A stretch of 64,000 nt of DNA from JBDRNO01 sp043811005 (GCA_043811005.1 JBDRNO010000218.1:1-64000); one strand, 5' to 3'. Shown: positions 33,704-43,738, counted from the stretch's first letter. A program made the numbers and translations. The notes: generated by a model not told the origin, from the sequence alone.

Positions 33704-34951
33704 TTGGTAAGGAGGGAGAGCGAATTTCCCTCACGAACACCTATCCCGAAAAATTCATTATTATACGGTTTGCTCACAGATTTCTCAAAACAACTACCAG
33801 ATGAACGGGATCCATTGCGCATTACTCACGGTATGGACAAACTCATCAAGCAGCGTGTTTTCCTTCAGTGTCTTGGTTATGAAGATTGCAACGACAGTGA
33901 TGAGTTGTCCCATGATCCTTTACTCAAGGAGTTTTTGGAAAAGAGTCTGGCTTCTCAACCCACACTGAGCCGGTTGGAGAATAGCGTGGATAAACATACG
34001 ATAAAGGATTTATTGGAATATTGGATTGATCGTTATGTATCAAGTATTGACCCTTCCCGTACTCATATTGTTATAGATGTTGATTCCACTGATGACCCGA
34101 CTTATGGCTGCCAGCAACTGTCCATGTTTCATGGTTACTATTACCATCATATGTACCACATTCTTTTGTTTCATGACGCTCATACCGGGCAGGTGATACT
34201 TCCTTTTCTTCGAGCCGGCAATACCCATACTGCTGCCGGTGCGACAGCATTATTGAAAAGAATCGTGGAAAAGATACGCAAGCGCTTTCCAGGGATGAAG
34301 ATCACCTTACGGGCAGATTCAGGATTTTCCGGCCCGGACATCTACCGCCTGGCACAAAGGATGTGTCTTAAGTTTTGTATAGGCATACCGACCAACCAAC
34401 GACTCAAAGCTTTAACATTGGACAGCGAAAAAAAAGTAGTTAAAAAATATGTCAGTAAGAATATCAAACATCAACGAGTGGTTGGCCCTTTTTTATACCG
34501 GGCCAAAAGCTGGGATACCCCACAAAATGTATGGGCCAAGGTTGAATCTACCGGAAAAGGATTGAATGTGCGTTATATTATCAGTAATATCGAGCAAAAA
34601 GGAAAAGATATCTATTTCGGGTTCTATGTTCATCGTGCCGAGGCCAGCGAGAACAGGATCAAAGAGTTGAAGAACATGTGCTATGCAGACCGCCTGTCAT
34701 GTCATAGTTTCTATGCCAATTTCCTGAGGTTATTCTTCAGCTGCCTGTCTTATGAACTCATGCGGTTGCTCAAGGATGTTATAATCAAAACAAACTACAA
34801 AAAAGCCAGCAAGTGGCAGGTACATAATATCCGCCTGTTCTTACTCAAAATCGGGGCCTGTGTAAAAAAAAGGGTACGCACTATTACTATCTGCTTCTCA
34901 AGAGCTTTTCCAAGACAGGCTTTGTTCAGGCAGGTGGCTGCTCTTTGTTAA
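33704..34951 (+). mobile_element. IS1380-family transposase, probably lacking its N terminus
   Basis: The 415-residue ORF (TTG start) matches IS1380-type DDE transposases. It has the group motif LGYEDCNDSDELSHDPLLKEF, the first catalytic Asp in IVIDVDSTDDPTYG near 125, the second in LRADSGFSGPDIY near 207, and the Glu in ENRIKELKN near 315. The C terminus looks complete. The start does not: intact members begin with a glycine-rich segment before the part equivalent to LLYGLLTDFSKQLPDERDP, and here roughly 20-40 residues are missing, replaced by SRTPIPKNS-type sequence next to a dispersed repeat. I could not identify terminal inverted repeats or a target duplication. It is probably a defective copy. 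It lies between birA and the SRPBCC/hydrolase pair. Confidence 0.82.
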
Positions 34952-35282
34952 GCAACCTTTTTTCCATGGTTTCCCTCAAGTTGAGCACCCAATCAACAGG
35001 GGGAAATAATGTCCAAACTTTGGTTTTTGCACGGGTTTGTCGCAAAAACAGCTATTACTTTAGTCAAATGTTGCTCTATCTGCAGAACTGCCTACAGAAT
35101 TTTCGGATATAGTGCTTTCGAAACAGGTTTGATCAGTGATTTAACTTTCAGGGACACGCTCAAGTCTTGTCAAAATCGCCCAATGAATAATGCGGGCTAT
35201 AAAAACAAACAAGATAGTGAGTAAATTCCGATACTATAAAATAAAGTCACTTTCATTGGGAAGGGGATGAAAATCCAAGAGT
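34952..35282. other. Gene-free tail of the IS remnant
   Basis: This 331-base stretch follows the transposase stop. It contains short open frames without recognisable similarity and is probably the right-hand non-coding end of the insertion sequence plus flanking DNA. I see no palindromic mini-element or promoter box I would defend. Confidence 0.5.
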
Positions 35283-35684
35283 CTAATCATTTATCTCTTT
35301 CAACTTCTCCACAAGCAAATTAAAAAAATTCTGCAGTAGATTTTCCACCAACATTTCCATCATAGGATCAAGTTCGGATTCAAATACTAATTGAGAGTTA
35401 CACTTATCTTTATCAGTATTATCTATTTTACAGCTCAGATTAAATTCAAAAGGGGACTTTACAGTAGATTCAATCCTGATCTCCGAGTTGGGTAGCCTGT
35501 CAACGATATGCATACCGATAACTGGCACTCCTTGTAAGGTAAAAGAACATTCATCTATGGTAGATTCAAAGTTTATAACCTGGTTAGGCATTATTTTTTC
35601 AAAATTATTGAAATCACTCAGAAAATTGTAAATATTCTCAGAAGAGTTGTTGATTTCAACCTTTTCGCTTTCAATTATCGTCAT
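35283..35684 (-). CDS. SRPBCC-fold small protein
   Basis: The 133-residue protein has the START/SRPBCC outline: VEINNSSENIYNFLSDFNNFEKIMPNQV at the start, a beta-rich centre (FTLQGVPVIGMHIVDRLP) and a long C-terminal helix (LVENLLQNFFNLLVEKLKEI). It probably binds a hydrophobic ligand, which is not identifiable. It overlaps the stop of the alpha/beta hydrolase gene by 4 bases, so the two are coupled and may share a pathway. Confidence 0.75.
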   Translation of the reverse strand: MTIIESEKVEINNSSENIYNFLSDFNNFEKIMPNQVINFESTIDECSFTLQGVPVIGMHIVDRLPNSEIRIESTVKSPFEFNLSCKIDNTDKDKCNSQLVFESELDPMMEMLVENLLQNFFNLLVEKLKEIND

Positions 35685-36559
35685 TTTTTAACAGTATTAC
35701 TCAATAAAAACGATTTTACATCCATTGCAGATTGCTCGGGAATCTCGTCCATAGGTACATGTCCTACATTTTCATATAGAATAAGTGTAGAATTTGGAAT
35801 ATCATTTTTGAAACGATAGCCATGTTCAACAGGTACCCATGTGTCTGCTTCCCCCCAAAGTATAAGAGTTGGCGATTTAATGTTTTTTATTGCATCTGTA
35901 TTTCTATCAAATTTCGTATTGGCTATGGTAATAAAAGCTTCTTGATTGCCATCCATTAAAAACAGTTCATAATAACGTTCAATTAGCTCTTCTGTGATTT
36001 TTTGTTGATCGTAATAGACTTCTTTGAGAAACCTCTCAATTAATTTGCGCGTGGCCACATATTTGATGAATTTGTTAATGAACGGTGTCTGTGCCATTTT
36101 AAAGGGTAGAGGGTAATCTTTTCTTTTAATATATCCGGCAGCATCAATCAGTATCATCTTATTGATCCTCTCAGGATATTCAAGAGCAAATTCCCAGGCA
36201 ATCCAACCACCTAATGAACTACCTGCAATATTGCATCGTTCAACCTGAAGTTCGTTTAATAGTGTTTGTAAGCATGTCATGTAAACGCTCTTGGTGTATT
36301 CAGCATTGGTGATATGCCCGGTTAATCCGAAACCCGGAAGGTCCAACCTGATGATCCTGAAGTCATTGGATAGCTCTTGTGTCCAGCTATCGAACGTATG
36401 AAGCGAAGAAAGCGCTCCGTGAAGCAGTAATAATGGGTATGTATCAGAAGAGATTGACTCCCTGTTTCGGCATTCCTCATCACGGTAATGTATCTGCATT
36501 CCATTTATTTCCATAAACCTGGAGTGCTCATTTATATATTTTTCCTTTATCTTTTCCAT
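35681..36559 (-). CDS. Alpha/beta hydrolase
   Basis: The 292-residue protein has the oxyanion-loop motif LLLHGALSSLHTFDSW, the nucleophile elbow GSSLGGW (serine near 117), the acid in LILWGEADTWVP and the terminal histidine in NVGHVPMDE. There is no signal peptide. The substrate is unknown. Haloalkane dehalogenase-like, esterase and MhpC-like roles are all possible. The coupled SRPBCC gene suggests a joint role in handling a hydrophobic compound. Confidence 0.85.
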   Translation of the reverse strand: MEKIKEKYINEHSRFMEINGMQIHYRDEECRNRESISSDTYPLLLLHGALSSLHTFDSWTQELSNDFRIIRLDLPGFGLTGHITNAEYTKSVYMTCLQTLLNELQVERCNIAGSSLGGWIAWEFALEYPERINKMILIDAAGYIKRKDYPLPFKMAQTPFINKFIKYVATRKLIERFLKEVYYDQQKITEELIERYYELFLMDGNQEAFITIANTKFDRNTDAIKNIKSPTLILWGEADTWVPVEHGYRFKNDIPNSTLILYENVGHVPMDEIPEQSAMDVKSFLLSNTVKK

Positions 36560-36927
36560 AGTAGTTTAAAAAAACGAAAAATAGAAATAATATCTTAAAT
36601 TAGTAGATCAAAATTAAATAACTTTTCAACAATTTATAATCACTGACATTATTGCAGAATTATGTGCATTTTTATGCCATAATTGCAGGTTTTTAAATAA
36701 ATGATAAACTGGCTATTAGCCGAATATTTCTTCACGGAAAAATTATATACCTGACAGAATCATTCCCATCTAATTGATATTCAGCTATTTATATTTTATT
36801 TTTAAAAACCTTATAGGAATAACAGATATTCATTACAACTGATATGGCATAGATATTGAAGTATGCGTGCATAACTAATTTAAGTTTAACCTTGTTCCGC
36901 AATAACGGCACAAATAAAAATTAAGTC
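36560..36927. other. Gene-free divergent region
   Basis: This 368-base A/T-rich stretch lies between the hydrolase and the phasin-like gene, which diverge. It should hold both promoters. I see no strong TAnnTTTG box, no inverted repeat of the families described here, and no small ORF worth calling. Confidence 0.5.
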
Positions 36928-37284
36928 ATGAAAAATGAAAGCATTTTTAAGAAAGTCATCTATGCAGGCGTAGGATTGGCTGCAGTAACTGTTGACAAAA
37001 TTGAAGAAACTGTTAACGAACTCGTTGATAAAGGAAAACTTTCCGACAGCGAAGGCAAAAAAATCGTTAAAGATTTCTTCGCAAAAACAGATGAAAAAAG
37101 AGAAGAATTCGAAGAAAAATTAAAAACGACAGTAAAGGAGGTCGTTGATAAGTTCAATTTCCTCAAAAAGGATGATTACGAAGTTTTAAAGAAGCGGGTA
37201 AAAGAACTGGAAGATGAGTTGGCAAAGAAAACAGACGATAGTAAAACTTCTCCCGGTAAAGTAAAAGCTACTGTTGTTAATTAA
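36928..37284 (+). CDS. Phasin-like coiled-coil protein
   Basis: The 118-residue protein has a short hydrophobic start (IYAGVGLAAVTVDKIEETVNEL), then long amphipathic helices rich in Lys and Glu (about 35-75) and a heptad-like end (YEVLKKRVKELEDELAKK). This matches small phasin-family proteins that coat polyhydroxyalkanoate granules or act as their regulators. No PHA synthase is in the window, so the granule role is uncertain. It is followed by a strong intrinsic terminator, hence a single-gene transcript. Confidence 0.7.
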   Translation: MKNESIFKKVIYAGVGLAAVTVDKIEETVNELVDKGKLSDSEGKKIVKDFFAKTDEKREEFEEKLKTTVKEVVDKFNFLKKDDYEVLKKRVKELEDELAKKTDDSKTSPGKVKATVVN

Positions 37285-37310
37285 CAGTATATAAAGATGG
37301 CTGAAAAATG

Positions 37311-37352
37311 AAATGCCAGGTCTGTATTATATAGATCTGGCATTTTTTTTTT
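37311..37352 (+). terminator. Rho-independent terminator after the phasin-like gene
   Basis: AAATGCCAG (37311-37319) pairs exactly with CTGGCATTT (37337-37345), extended inward by four more pairs to a 13-pair stem with a 9-base loop, and followed by a run of T. Confidence 0.9.
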
Positions 37353-37603
37353 ACACATTATCTAAAAAATATTTACTATTGTAGTGAAAAGGACATAGCT
37401 AGGCAAATTTATTAAAAAGGAATTAATCGGAAACTTCAATGCTTATTTTAATATTTACCTATCTACTATTTACCCGCTCTGTCCTTGTTATTTGTTATTA
37501 GTTATTGGTTATTTGTTAAAAAAGATGTATCTATGTGCCATTTACACCAAGGTGCATAAATTATGGAATATATAGCAGGAAATAAATCTTTCTAAATTTG
37601 AAA

Positions 37604-37742
37604 CAAGTAGGCAATTAACAATAGGCAGTAGGCAATATGTTTTTTTACCAACTGCATACTGCCAACTGTCAACTTGCCTATTAACATCAACAAAATTATC
37701 GTCCGATAGCTGACGGATGGTAAATTTGCTTTTTTAAGAACC
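37604..37742. repeat. Composite intergenic element, copy 1
   Basis: Arms rich in GGCAGTAGGCAAT and GCCAACTGTCAACTTGCC are followed by ATCAACAAAATTATC and the palindrome TCCGATAGCTGACGGA (37702-37717), ending in CTTTTTTAAG at the ubiB start. Related copies are at 40.13 and 55.09 kb. The rest of the 460-base gene-free stretch before it (37353-37603) has only A/T-rich words such as TTATTAGTTATTGG. Confidence 0.8.
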
Positions 37743-37744
37743 TA

Positions 37745-39479
37745 ATGATAACCATCCAGACTTTTAAAAATATTAAGCGAATACAAAAGATCATACAGGT
37801 TTTAATAAAGTATGGTTTTGAAGAGGTAGTAACGCATACTCCGTTAAAGCAGTTGGTCCCTAAAAAATTGCGATTATCCTGGTTACGGCAGTCTAGACCT
37901 GTCTTTGAATATACAGTCTGGGAGCGCATCAGGATGGTCTTTGAAGAGTTGGGGGCTTCATTCGTCAAACTAGCACAAGTATTAAGTAACCGTACGGATA
38001 TGCTGCCCGAACCATTGCTCAAAGAATTTGAAAAACTCCAGGATAAAGTCCCCCCTTTTGAATTTAGTATAGTTAAATCTATAATTGAGAAAGAGACAGG
38101 GAAAAAACTTGAAGATACTTTTGAATGGTTTGACCAAACACCTCTCGCATCAGCATCTATAGGTCAGGTACACCGTGCAAGATTATCCTCCGGAGGCAGA
38201 TCCATGCCTACCGACAAGCAAGGCGCCTTCGGCGGGAATGAGGGGAGATGTTGTTGTTAAAGTACAACGTCCAGGAGTAAAAGAGATAATAAATACTGAT
38301 ATTGACATTCTGACTGAAATCGCCAGACGGGGTGAGAACTATTTTGAAAAGAATGGTATTACTAATGTTCTTGACGTTGTGAACACTTTTAAGAAAACCA
38401 TACAAAAGGAGCTGGATTACAACAGTGAAGCCAGAAATATTGAGCAATTTCGTTTGTATTATATAAATAACAAGAATTTCTACGTGCCTTATGTATATAA
38501 AGAAATTTCAACCGACAAGGTTTTGATAACGGAATTTGCTGAGGGTTGTAAGATAACTGATCTTGAACAATTAAAGGAATGGGGAATTGATCATGTGCAG
38601 TTAGCCGAAACTGGCATGCACATCTATTTATCTCAAATTTTTGAACATGGATTTTTCCATGCCGATCCTCATCCCGGTAATATCATCATCAAAAAAGACG
38701 GAGTTATTTGCCTTATAGACTTCGGAATGTCAGGTAAATTGATAAAAAGGGATAAATATGCGTTTGCAGGATTATTTATAAGCATGGCTCAGCAAAACCC
38801 TCAGCGGATGGCTGATAATTTTCAACGGCTTGCCATTACACATCAGATAACGAACAGAAAAGTTTTTGAAAGTGACTTGAACGACATCATCGAGGATTTT
38901 ACCATGCTGGATGTTAGTGAAAGCAATATGGCTGAACTAGCGGTACGTTATCAGAAAATTATTTATGACTATAAAATGAAAGTACCTGGGGGTGTTTTCC
39001 TGATACTTCGCGCATTGGCAATCCTTGAAGGTATAGGCAAAACTCTGCACCCTACTTTGAACATATTTGAGTTTGTAAAGCCGTACGGAGCCAAACTACT
39101 TAAAGAACAATATTCAATTGGGAATATTTCGGAAGAAATTATATACCGGTTTACTCAATTTGATTATTTCCTGAGAAGTTTCCCCCGTGAAATGAATGAT
39201 ATTTTGAGAAAAATCAGAAAAGGAGAACTACATATTGAAGTTGAAGATAAAAAACACGACCATTTCAGAAAAAAAATGGAGATTGTAGCAAACCGGCTTA
39301 TTCTGGCTTTTATAATAGGAACACTTATTATAGCATCTTCAATAATGATGACCACTGATCATACCTCTGGAATTACTACTTCAAACGGCATACCTTACTT
39401 CAGCATATTCGGATTCTCTTTATCGGCTTTTTTGGGATTTATATTATTTGTTTCTATGTGGAGAAGCGGGGGGGAATAA
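37745..39479 (+). pseudogene. ubiB: ABC1/UbiB-family kinase-like gene, interrupted by a repeat insertion
   Basis: The protein family is needed for quinone biosynthesis and is membrane-bound. Two frames together give one UbiB-type protein. The first (37745-38260) carries ASASIGQVHRARL. The second (open before 38238 to 39479) carries the nucleotide-binding VVVKVQRPGV, catalytic HADPHPGN and metal-binding LIDFGMSGKL, and ends in two membrane segments. They are joined by about 58 GC-rich bases (38186-38243) that are foreign to the family and shift the frame by one. Without the insertion, HRARL would run into GDVVVKVQRPG, as in normal members. The gene is therefore split unless ribosomes change frame or the second part starts at the internal ATG at 38238. 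A sequencing or assembly error cannot be excluded. Confidence 0.85.
38186..38243. repeat. GC-rich palindromic insertion in ubiB
   Basis: The stretch contains CCTCCGGAGG, GCCTACCGACAAGCAAGGC and GCGCCTTCGGCGGG, each self-complementary. The length that restores the family reading is 3n+1 bases, consistent with the observed frame change. Confidence 0.7.
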
Positions 39480-39504
39480 ATTTAAGGTTCATCACAATAA
39501 TTGA

Positions 39505-40104
39505 TCAGAACGGAATATGAATTATCCCAATCTGGATCAATCCAACCATAAAACCTACAACAGCACCTATAAATTCGATGAATCTGAACTCACTTTCAAG
39601 AATGTCCAAAATCAGCTTTTCCAATTGTGCGGTAGAAAAGACAGCAACTTTCTGCCGGATTATTTCCTCGATATCTAAAGAAGCTTCAATATTAGCAACA
39701 GTCTGGTCAATCATCTCAGGTGCTATTTTATTCATCTCGTTCATAAATTCCTGTTTTATTTTTATTTTGGATTTCTTTCTTACGAATAAAGATATCACCG
39801 GATATTTGGATGGAAAAGTGTTTTCGAGGTAGTCCTCGAGTTTTCTTTCAATATTTTGATTGATCTGAGCAACATTTTTGGGGTGTTTGATGATCGCCTG
39901 AATTTCTTTAACGGATAACAGGTCATCCGCAACAAGTTTACCGATCTTTACAGCCAATAACTGCTGCCTTTTAGGAAACACTCCCTGTATTTCGAAAAAC
40001 AGGATCTTTACCTTCTTCCGGGGATGAAATAACATTTTAACCGCCAGAAAATTTGTAAACCAACCTATTACGGCTGCGATTATCGGAAGTGTATAGATGA
40101 ACAT
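39505..40104 (-). CDS. DUF445 family membrane protein
   Basis: The 199-residue protein has an N-terminal membrane segment (IAAVIGWFTNFLAVKMLF, the DUF445 signature), a GVFPKRQQLLAVKIG motif, a long amphipathic middle and a C-terminal hydrophobic end (FIGAVVGFMVGLIQIGI). The family is membrane-anchored and of unknown function; conserved helical content suggests a scaffold. It converges with ubiB and has its own upstream region with a repeat element. Confidence 0.88.
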   Translation of the reverse strand: MFIYTLPIIAAVIGWFTNFLAVKMLFHPRKKVKILFFEIQGVFPKRQQLLAVKIGKLVADDLLSVKEIQAIIKHPKNVAQINQNIERKLEDYLENTFPSKYPVISLFVRKKSKIKIKQEFMNEMNKIAPEMIDQTVANIEASLDIEEIIRQKVAVFSTAQLEKLILDILESEFRFIEFIGAVVGFMVGLIQIGIIHIPF

Positions 40105-40125
40105 TAAATTTTACTAAATATTATG

Positions 40126-40252
40126 CAAGTAGGCATCCGATAGCTAACGGATTGACAGTAGGAAGTAAGCAATTTTTTCTTTTATACCAACTACATACTG
40201 TCAACTTGTCAATTAACACCAACAAATTAAAGCTAATATGTAAGTCTTTTTA
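40126..40252. repeat. Composite intergenic element, copy 2
   Basis: It contains the GGCA...GACAGTAGG words with the palindrome TCCGATAGCTAACGGA (40136-40151) placed inside the first arm, then CTGTCAACTTGTC, ATTAACACCAACAAATTA and an end CTTTTTAA that includes the pyrE stop codon. It fills the whole gap between the DUF445 and pyrE genes. Confidence 0.78.
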
Positions 40253-40903
40253 AACCTTAAGGGTCCATTTCCAATTACCTGGGTCTTCCCTCCAGCTCTT
40301 TAGTACAGTAAGTTCCTTGTCATTGATGTATCCTGATTGTAATGCTTGCTGAATAAGTATTTCGTAGTTGCATAAAGTAACTAACGGGCATTTGGCTTTA
40401 TTGAAATTGTCGGAGGCTACCTTAAATCCATAAGTAAATATAGCAACCATACCCTTAACGATACAATCTGCTTCTTTCAACGCTTTAACGGCATTTATAC
40501 TGCTTTTTCCGGTTGATATTAAATCTTCAACAACAACAATTGATTGACCGGGTTGTACATTTCCCTCTATCCTTTTTTTTAGTCCGTGTTTTTTATCATC
40601 AGTACGAACATATACGAAAGGTAATCCCAACTGTTCTGCAGCCAGTACCCCGTGAGCTATCCCGGCAGTTGCAACTCCTGCAATAACATCCGGTTTCCCG
40701 TATTTTTCAAAAATGGCAACAGCTAATTGCTGGCGAATATAGGTTCTGATATCCGTATATGATAATATTTTCCTGTTGTCACAATATATGGGTGATTTCC
40801 AACCGGAAGCCCATGTAAAGGGATTTGCAGGTTGCAATATTATTGCTTTAATTTGCAGTAGGGATTTGGCTATTTTTAATGCCGTTTCTTTATTTAAAAT
40901 CAT
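40250..40903 (-). CDS. pyrE: Orotate phosphoribosyltransferase
   Basis: The enzyme makes orotidine monophosphate from orotate and PRPP in pyrimidine synthesis. The PRPP loop is VVVEDLISTGKSS. TWASGWKSPIYCDNRKIL and PDVIAGVATAGIAHG are OMP-synthase signatures. I set the start at MILNKETALKIA, giving 217 residues, because the longer reading (to 40936) would overlap the divergent NUDIX gene by 26 bases and adds a tail unlike the family. Only 7 bases separate the two divergent starts, so each promoter must lie within the other gene. The stop codon falls in a dispersed element. Confidence 0.94.
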   Translation of the reverse strand: MILNKETALKIAKSLLQIKAIILQPANPFTWASGWKSPIYCDNRKILSYTDIRTYIRQQLAVAIFEKYGKPDVIAGVATAGIAHGVLAAEQLGLPFVYVRTDDKKHGLKKRIEGNVQPGQSIVVVEDLISTGKSSINAVKALKEADCIVKGMVAIFTYGFKVASDNFNKAKCPLVTLCNYEILIQQALQSGYINDKELTVLKSWREDPGNWKWTLKV

Positions 40904-40910
40904 GCTGTAA

Positions 40911-41522
40911 ATGTATAAAATTTTCATTAATGACAAGCCACTTATTTTAACTGATGATATAAATTATTATCGGGAAGCGGAGTACAGCATACTTTTAAAG
41001 TTTGACACAACAGAGGGCTTACTGCTTGCAGTAGAAGCATTAGAGAGCCAGGAGAAAGTTGAAAGTTTATTTGTTGTTCATGATGACCTGGCATATTTAT
41101 GGGAAGCTTTTAGCTCAAATTATACTATTATTGAAGCAGCCGGCGGGATGGTTAAAAACCCGAAGGATGAAATACTATTTATTCACCGCCTCAACAAATG
41201 GGATCTGCCTAAAGGAAAAATAAAAGAAGGCGAAAATCCTGAAAAGGCAGCTATCAGGGAAGTAGAGGAAGAATGCGGCATAAGTGAACTATCAATAATA
41301 AAGCTATTACCCCCAACCTATCATACATATACCCGGGACAATAAAAAGTTATTGAAAAAAACATATTGGTTTGAGATGTATTATAAAGGGGACAACCGGT
41401 TAAAACCTCAAGCAGAAGAAGAAATTAAGGAAGCGAAATGGTTTAGCGAGAATGAGATCAATAATATTTTAGATAATACATACAATTCAATAAGGGAATT
41501 GGTTGATTTGTATATTGGTTAG
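40911..41522 (+). CDS. NUDIX hydrolase
   Basis: The 203-residue protein has a complete NUDIX box near 99-121, starting GKIKEGENPEKAA and continuing REVEEECGI, with the metal-binding glutamates. The N-terminal 75 residues (MYKIFINDKPLILTDD) form a domain typical of a Bacteroidota NUDIX group found divergent to pyrE. The substrate could be a nucleoside diphosphate derivative or a diadenosine polyphosphate; I cannot tell. It is probably coregulated with or simply adjacent to pyrE. Confidence 0.9.
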   Translation: MYKIFINDKPLILTDDINYYREAEYSILLKFDTTEGLLLAVEALESQEKVESLFVVHDDLAYLWEAFSSNYTIIEAAGGMVKNPKDEILFIHRLNKWDLPKGKIKEGENPEKAAIREVEEECGISELSIIKLLPPTYHTYTRDNKKLLKKTYWFEMYYKGDNRLKPQAEEEIKEAKWFSENEINNILDNTYNSIRELVDLYIG

Positions 41523-41578
41523 TTAATTATTAAAGTTATATTCTTGACTGTTTAATACTTAATATCCCATTTCTCCAA

Positions 41579-43081
41579 TTACCAATTTTCTTTACTTCCA
41601 ACCTTTGATTTTTTTGTTTTTGGTTTTGTTAATTCATAAAACAACCTTTCTATTCCACCACTAGGTCGCTTCGCAGGAGATTGCTTAAGATTGCCATCTT
41701 TATCAATTAAAAAATACATAGGGATTGATCTTATATTGTAATCCTTTTTCACCTTCTTATAGTTACCATAATGCAGGAATGTCCAGCCCATGCCGATATG
41801 CCCTATATCATACTTGTTATTCTTCAAAAATTCCTTCATGGTTGAAAAATGTTTATCAGTTGATATACTGATGAACTCAATTTGGTCACTATATTTTTCT
41901 TTTAGCTTGACAGTTAATCTCATTTCCTGTAAACAAGGTGCGCACCATGTTGCCCAGAAGTCCAAATAAACATATTTGCCCTTAAAATCGCTTAACTTTA
42001 CCAGATTTCCATATTGGTCAAACAGCTCAAAATCAGGGGCTTTTGAACCAGAACTTAATTTCAATAATAACTTTTTGATGTTTTGAGCGATCTTTTTATG
42101 TTCTGCAATTTGGCTTTTTACACCAATCGAATCTAATATATCAAGGATGCTATTTTTCTTAAACTCAGGTTTGTAGTAAATTTCATGCAATCCCTTTAAC
42201 AATATCAATTCTCTTAATGTGTCGTTATTTAATAATTTGTCTTTACCCAGATCTCTCATCAGCTCTTCATAACTTTTATTCACATTGACAATAGTTGTTA
42301 TGCCTTCGCCTTCAGGAGATAAAGATTTCATCAAGAGGTGATTGGAAAAATAATGAGTTATAAAATCCATGTATTCATAATGGCTACTCTTTACAGGAAC
42401 TGATAAGATATATTTTTCTTCCATCAATTTCTTGTTGTTTTTAAGTGTTATTTGTTCAATTGAGGCAAATTTGTAATGCATAAATGTTTTAAAATAACTG
42501 TTCCCGGTTCCTGTTCCGGCAGTATGGGGATTGGAATATTTTTCATTCATCATAACAATAAAGCTGTCTGCTTTTGCCTTTCCTCCGCCCTGTATAAGTA
42601 TAGGATAATATTTATAAATGAATTCATTATAATGAATGTTAAAATCTCTTATTATAATATTCAATTCTTTATCGTCAGCATTTATGAACTCTATTTGTTT
42701 TTCGGTTTCTGTATCCGGAGAAGGGGAAAGGTCAGCATTATAGTGCGGAAAAATTATTTCATATATTAAACCCGGTTCTATGTAAAGTGTTTTGTCTGTT
42801 TCATCTATCCTGATCTTAGCATAAGTTGTATATGGAATACTGTCTTTCCGCAGTAACTTATGAGGGGGCGGGAATATTAATTCGAAGTTTCCCTCATCAT
42901 CAATCTTACTTGCAGCTAATTCTTTTTCAGTGAAAGCCAGGTAGTCATCATAAACTATCACGGATATCTCCTCTCCTTCATAACCTGTGGTTTTGCCTTT
43001 AATGGTAATGTTTTGAGCAAAACAATCAGTAATAAATATAAGGAAATAGGTTAATATAAAAAAAATAGAAAACCTGATCAT
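41579..43081 (-). CDS. TlpA/ResA-like thioredoxin-domain protein
   Basis: The 500-residue protein has a signal peptide (to about residue 22, FAQ) and acts in the periplasm. Residues 23-110 resemble the beta-sandwich DUF4369 domain of the phylum. The C-terminal 140 residues are a TlpA-like thioredoxin with the active site WATWCAPCLQEMR near 380, plus SIPMYFLIDKDGNL. It should reduce or exchange disulfides in exported proteins. The specific partner is unknown. Confidence 0.87.
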   Translation of the reverse strand: MIRFSIFFILTYFLIFITDCFAQNITIKGKTTGYEGEEISVIVYDDYLAFTEKELAASKIDDEGNFELIFPPPHKLLRKDSIPYTTYAKIRIDETDKTLYIEPGLIYEIIFPHYNADLSPSPDTETEKQIEFINADDKELNIIIRDFNIHYNEFIYKYYPILIQGGGKAKADSFIVMMNEKYSNPHTAGTGTGNSYFKTFMHYKFASIEQITLKNNKKLMEEKYILSVPVKSSHYEYMDFITHYFSNHLLMKSLSPEGEGITTIVNVNKSYEELMRDLGKDKLLNNDTLRELILLKGLHEIYYKPEFKKNSILDILDSIGVKSQIAEHKKIAQNIKKLLLKLSSGSKAPDFELFDQYGNLVKLSDFKGKYVYLDFWATWCAPCLQEMRLTVKLKEKYSDQIEFISISTDKHFSTMKEFLKNNKYDIGHIGMGWTFLHYGNYKKVKKDYNIRSIPMYFLIDKDGNLKQSPAKRPSGGIERLFYELTKPKTKKSKVGSKENW

Positions 43082-43144
43082 TGTTTAAATGGTTAAATGG
43101 TTCGATTGTTAAATTGTTCAATTGTTGAATTGCTAAATTCAATC

Positions 43145-43606
43145 TTAAATCAAATCGACTCCTTCAGGAACAAACTGGCTTGCATCACCGCCACAACTCA
43201 GTATATCACGAACAATTGTTGAATTTATTGCCGATAATTCAGGGATGGAAAGGATAAATACGGTTTCGATCTCAAGTACCATTGCTTTGTTCATCAGGGC
43301 GATAGTGCGTTCAAATTCAAAGTCGGCAGATGTTCGGAGACCCCTTAATATATATTGAGCATTTATTTCATTACAGAAGTCAACTGTCAACCCTTCATAT
43401 TTCTCTATTCTTACTGTTACTTCATTGACAAAGACCTTATTAAGCCAATCAATTCTTTTTTCTAAAGGAAAATAATGCTCTTTGGTAGAATTAATGCCAA
43501 TAGCTATCACGATCTCATCAAAAAGAGGAATAGCCCTTTTAACAATTGATTCGTGCCCTTTTGTGATAGGGTCAAAAGAGCCGGGGAATACTGCGGTTTT
43601 TTTCAT
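43145..43606 (-). CDS. coaD: Phosphopantetheine adenylyltransferase
   Basis: The enzyme catalyses the fourth step of coenzyme A synthesis, adding AMP to 4'-phosphopantetheine. The 153-residue protein has the nucleotidyltransferase motif PGSFDPITKGHESIV near 8-22, RGLRTSADFEFERTIALMN (in parts) and the closing STIVRDILSCGGDASQFVP motif. The length is standard. Its neighbours, rsmD and DUF3822, are common coaD partners in the phylum. Confidence 0.96.
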   Translation of the reverse strand: MKKTAVFPGSFDPITKGHESIVKRAIPLFDEIVIAIGINSTKEHYFPLEKRIDWLNKVFVNEVTVRIEKYEGLTVDFCNEINAQYILRGLRTSADFEFERTIALMNKAMVLEIETVFILSIPELSAINSTIVRDILSCGGDASQFVPEGVDLI

Positions 43607-43738
43607 GGTGAAATATTAAAGGCAAGCATAAAGCCAGTTTTTATTACCAAATTTTCAAATTCAGTCGAATCTACAGTTATAAATAAACGTAATAGTATAT
43701 TTTATATTACCAAATATACCAAAATATAAAAAATCAAC

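Noticed and set aside
35009..35224. A 71-residue ORF after the transposase
   Set aside because: No recognisable motif; it lies in the presumed non-coding end of the IS remnant.
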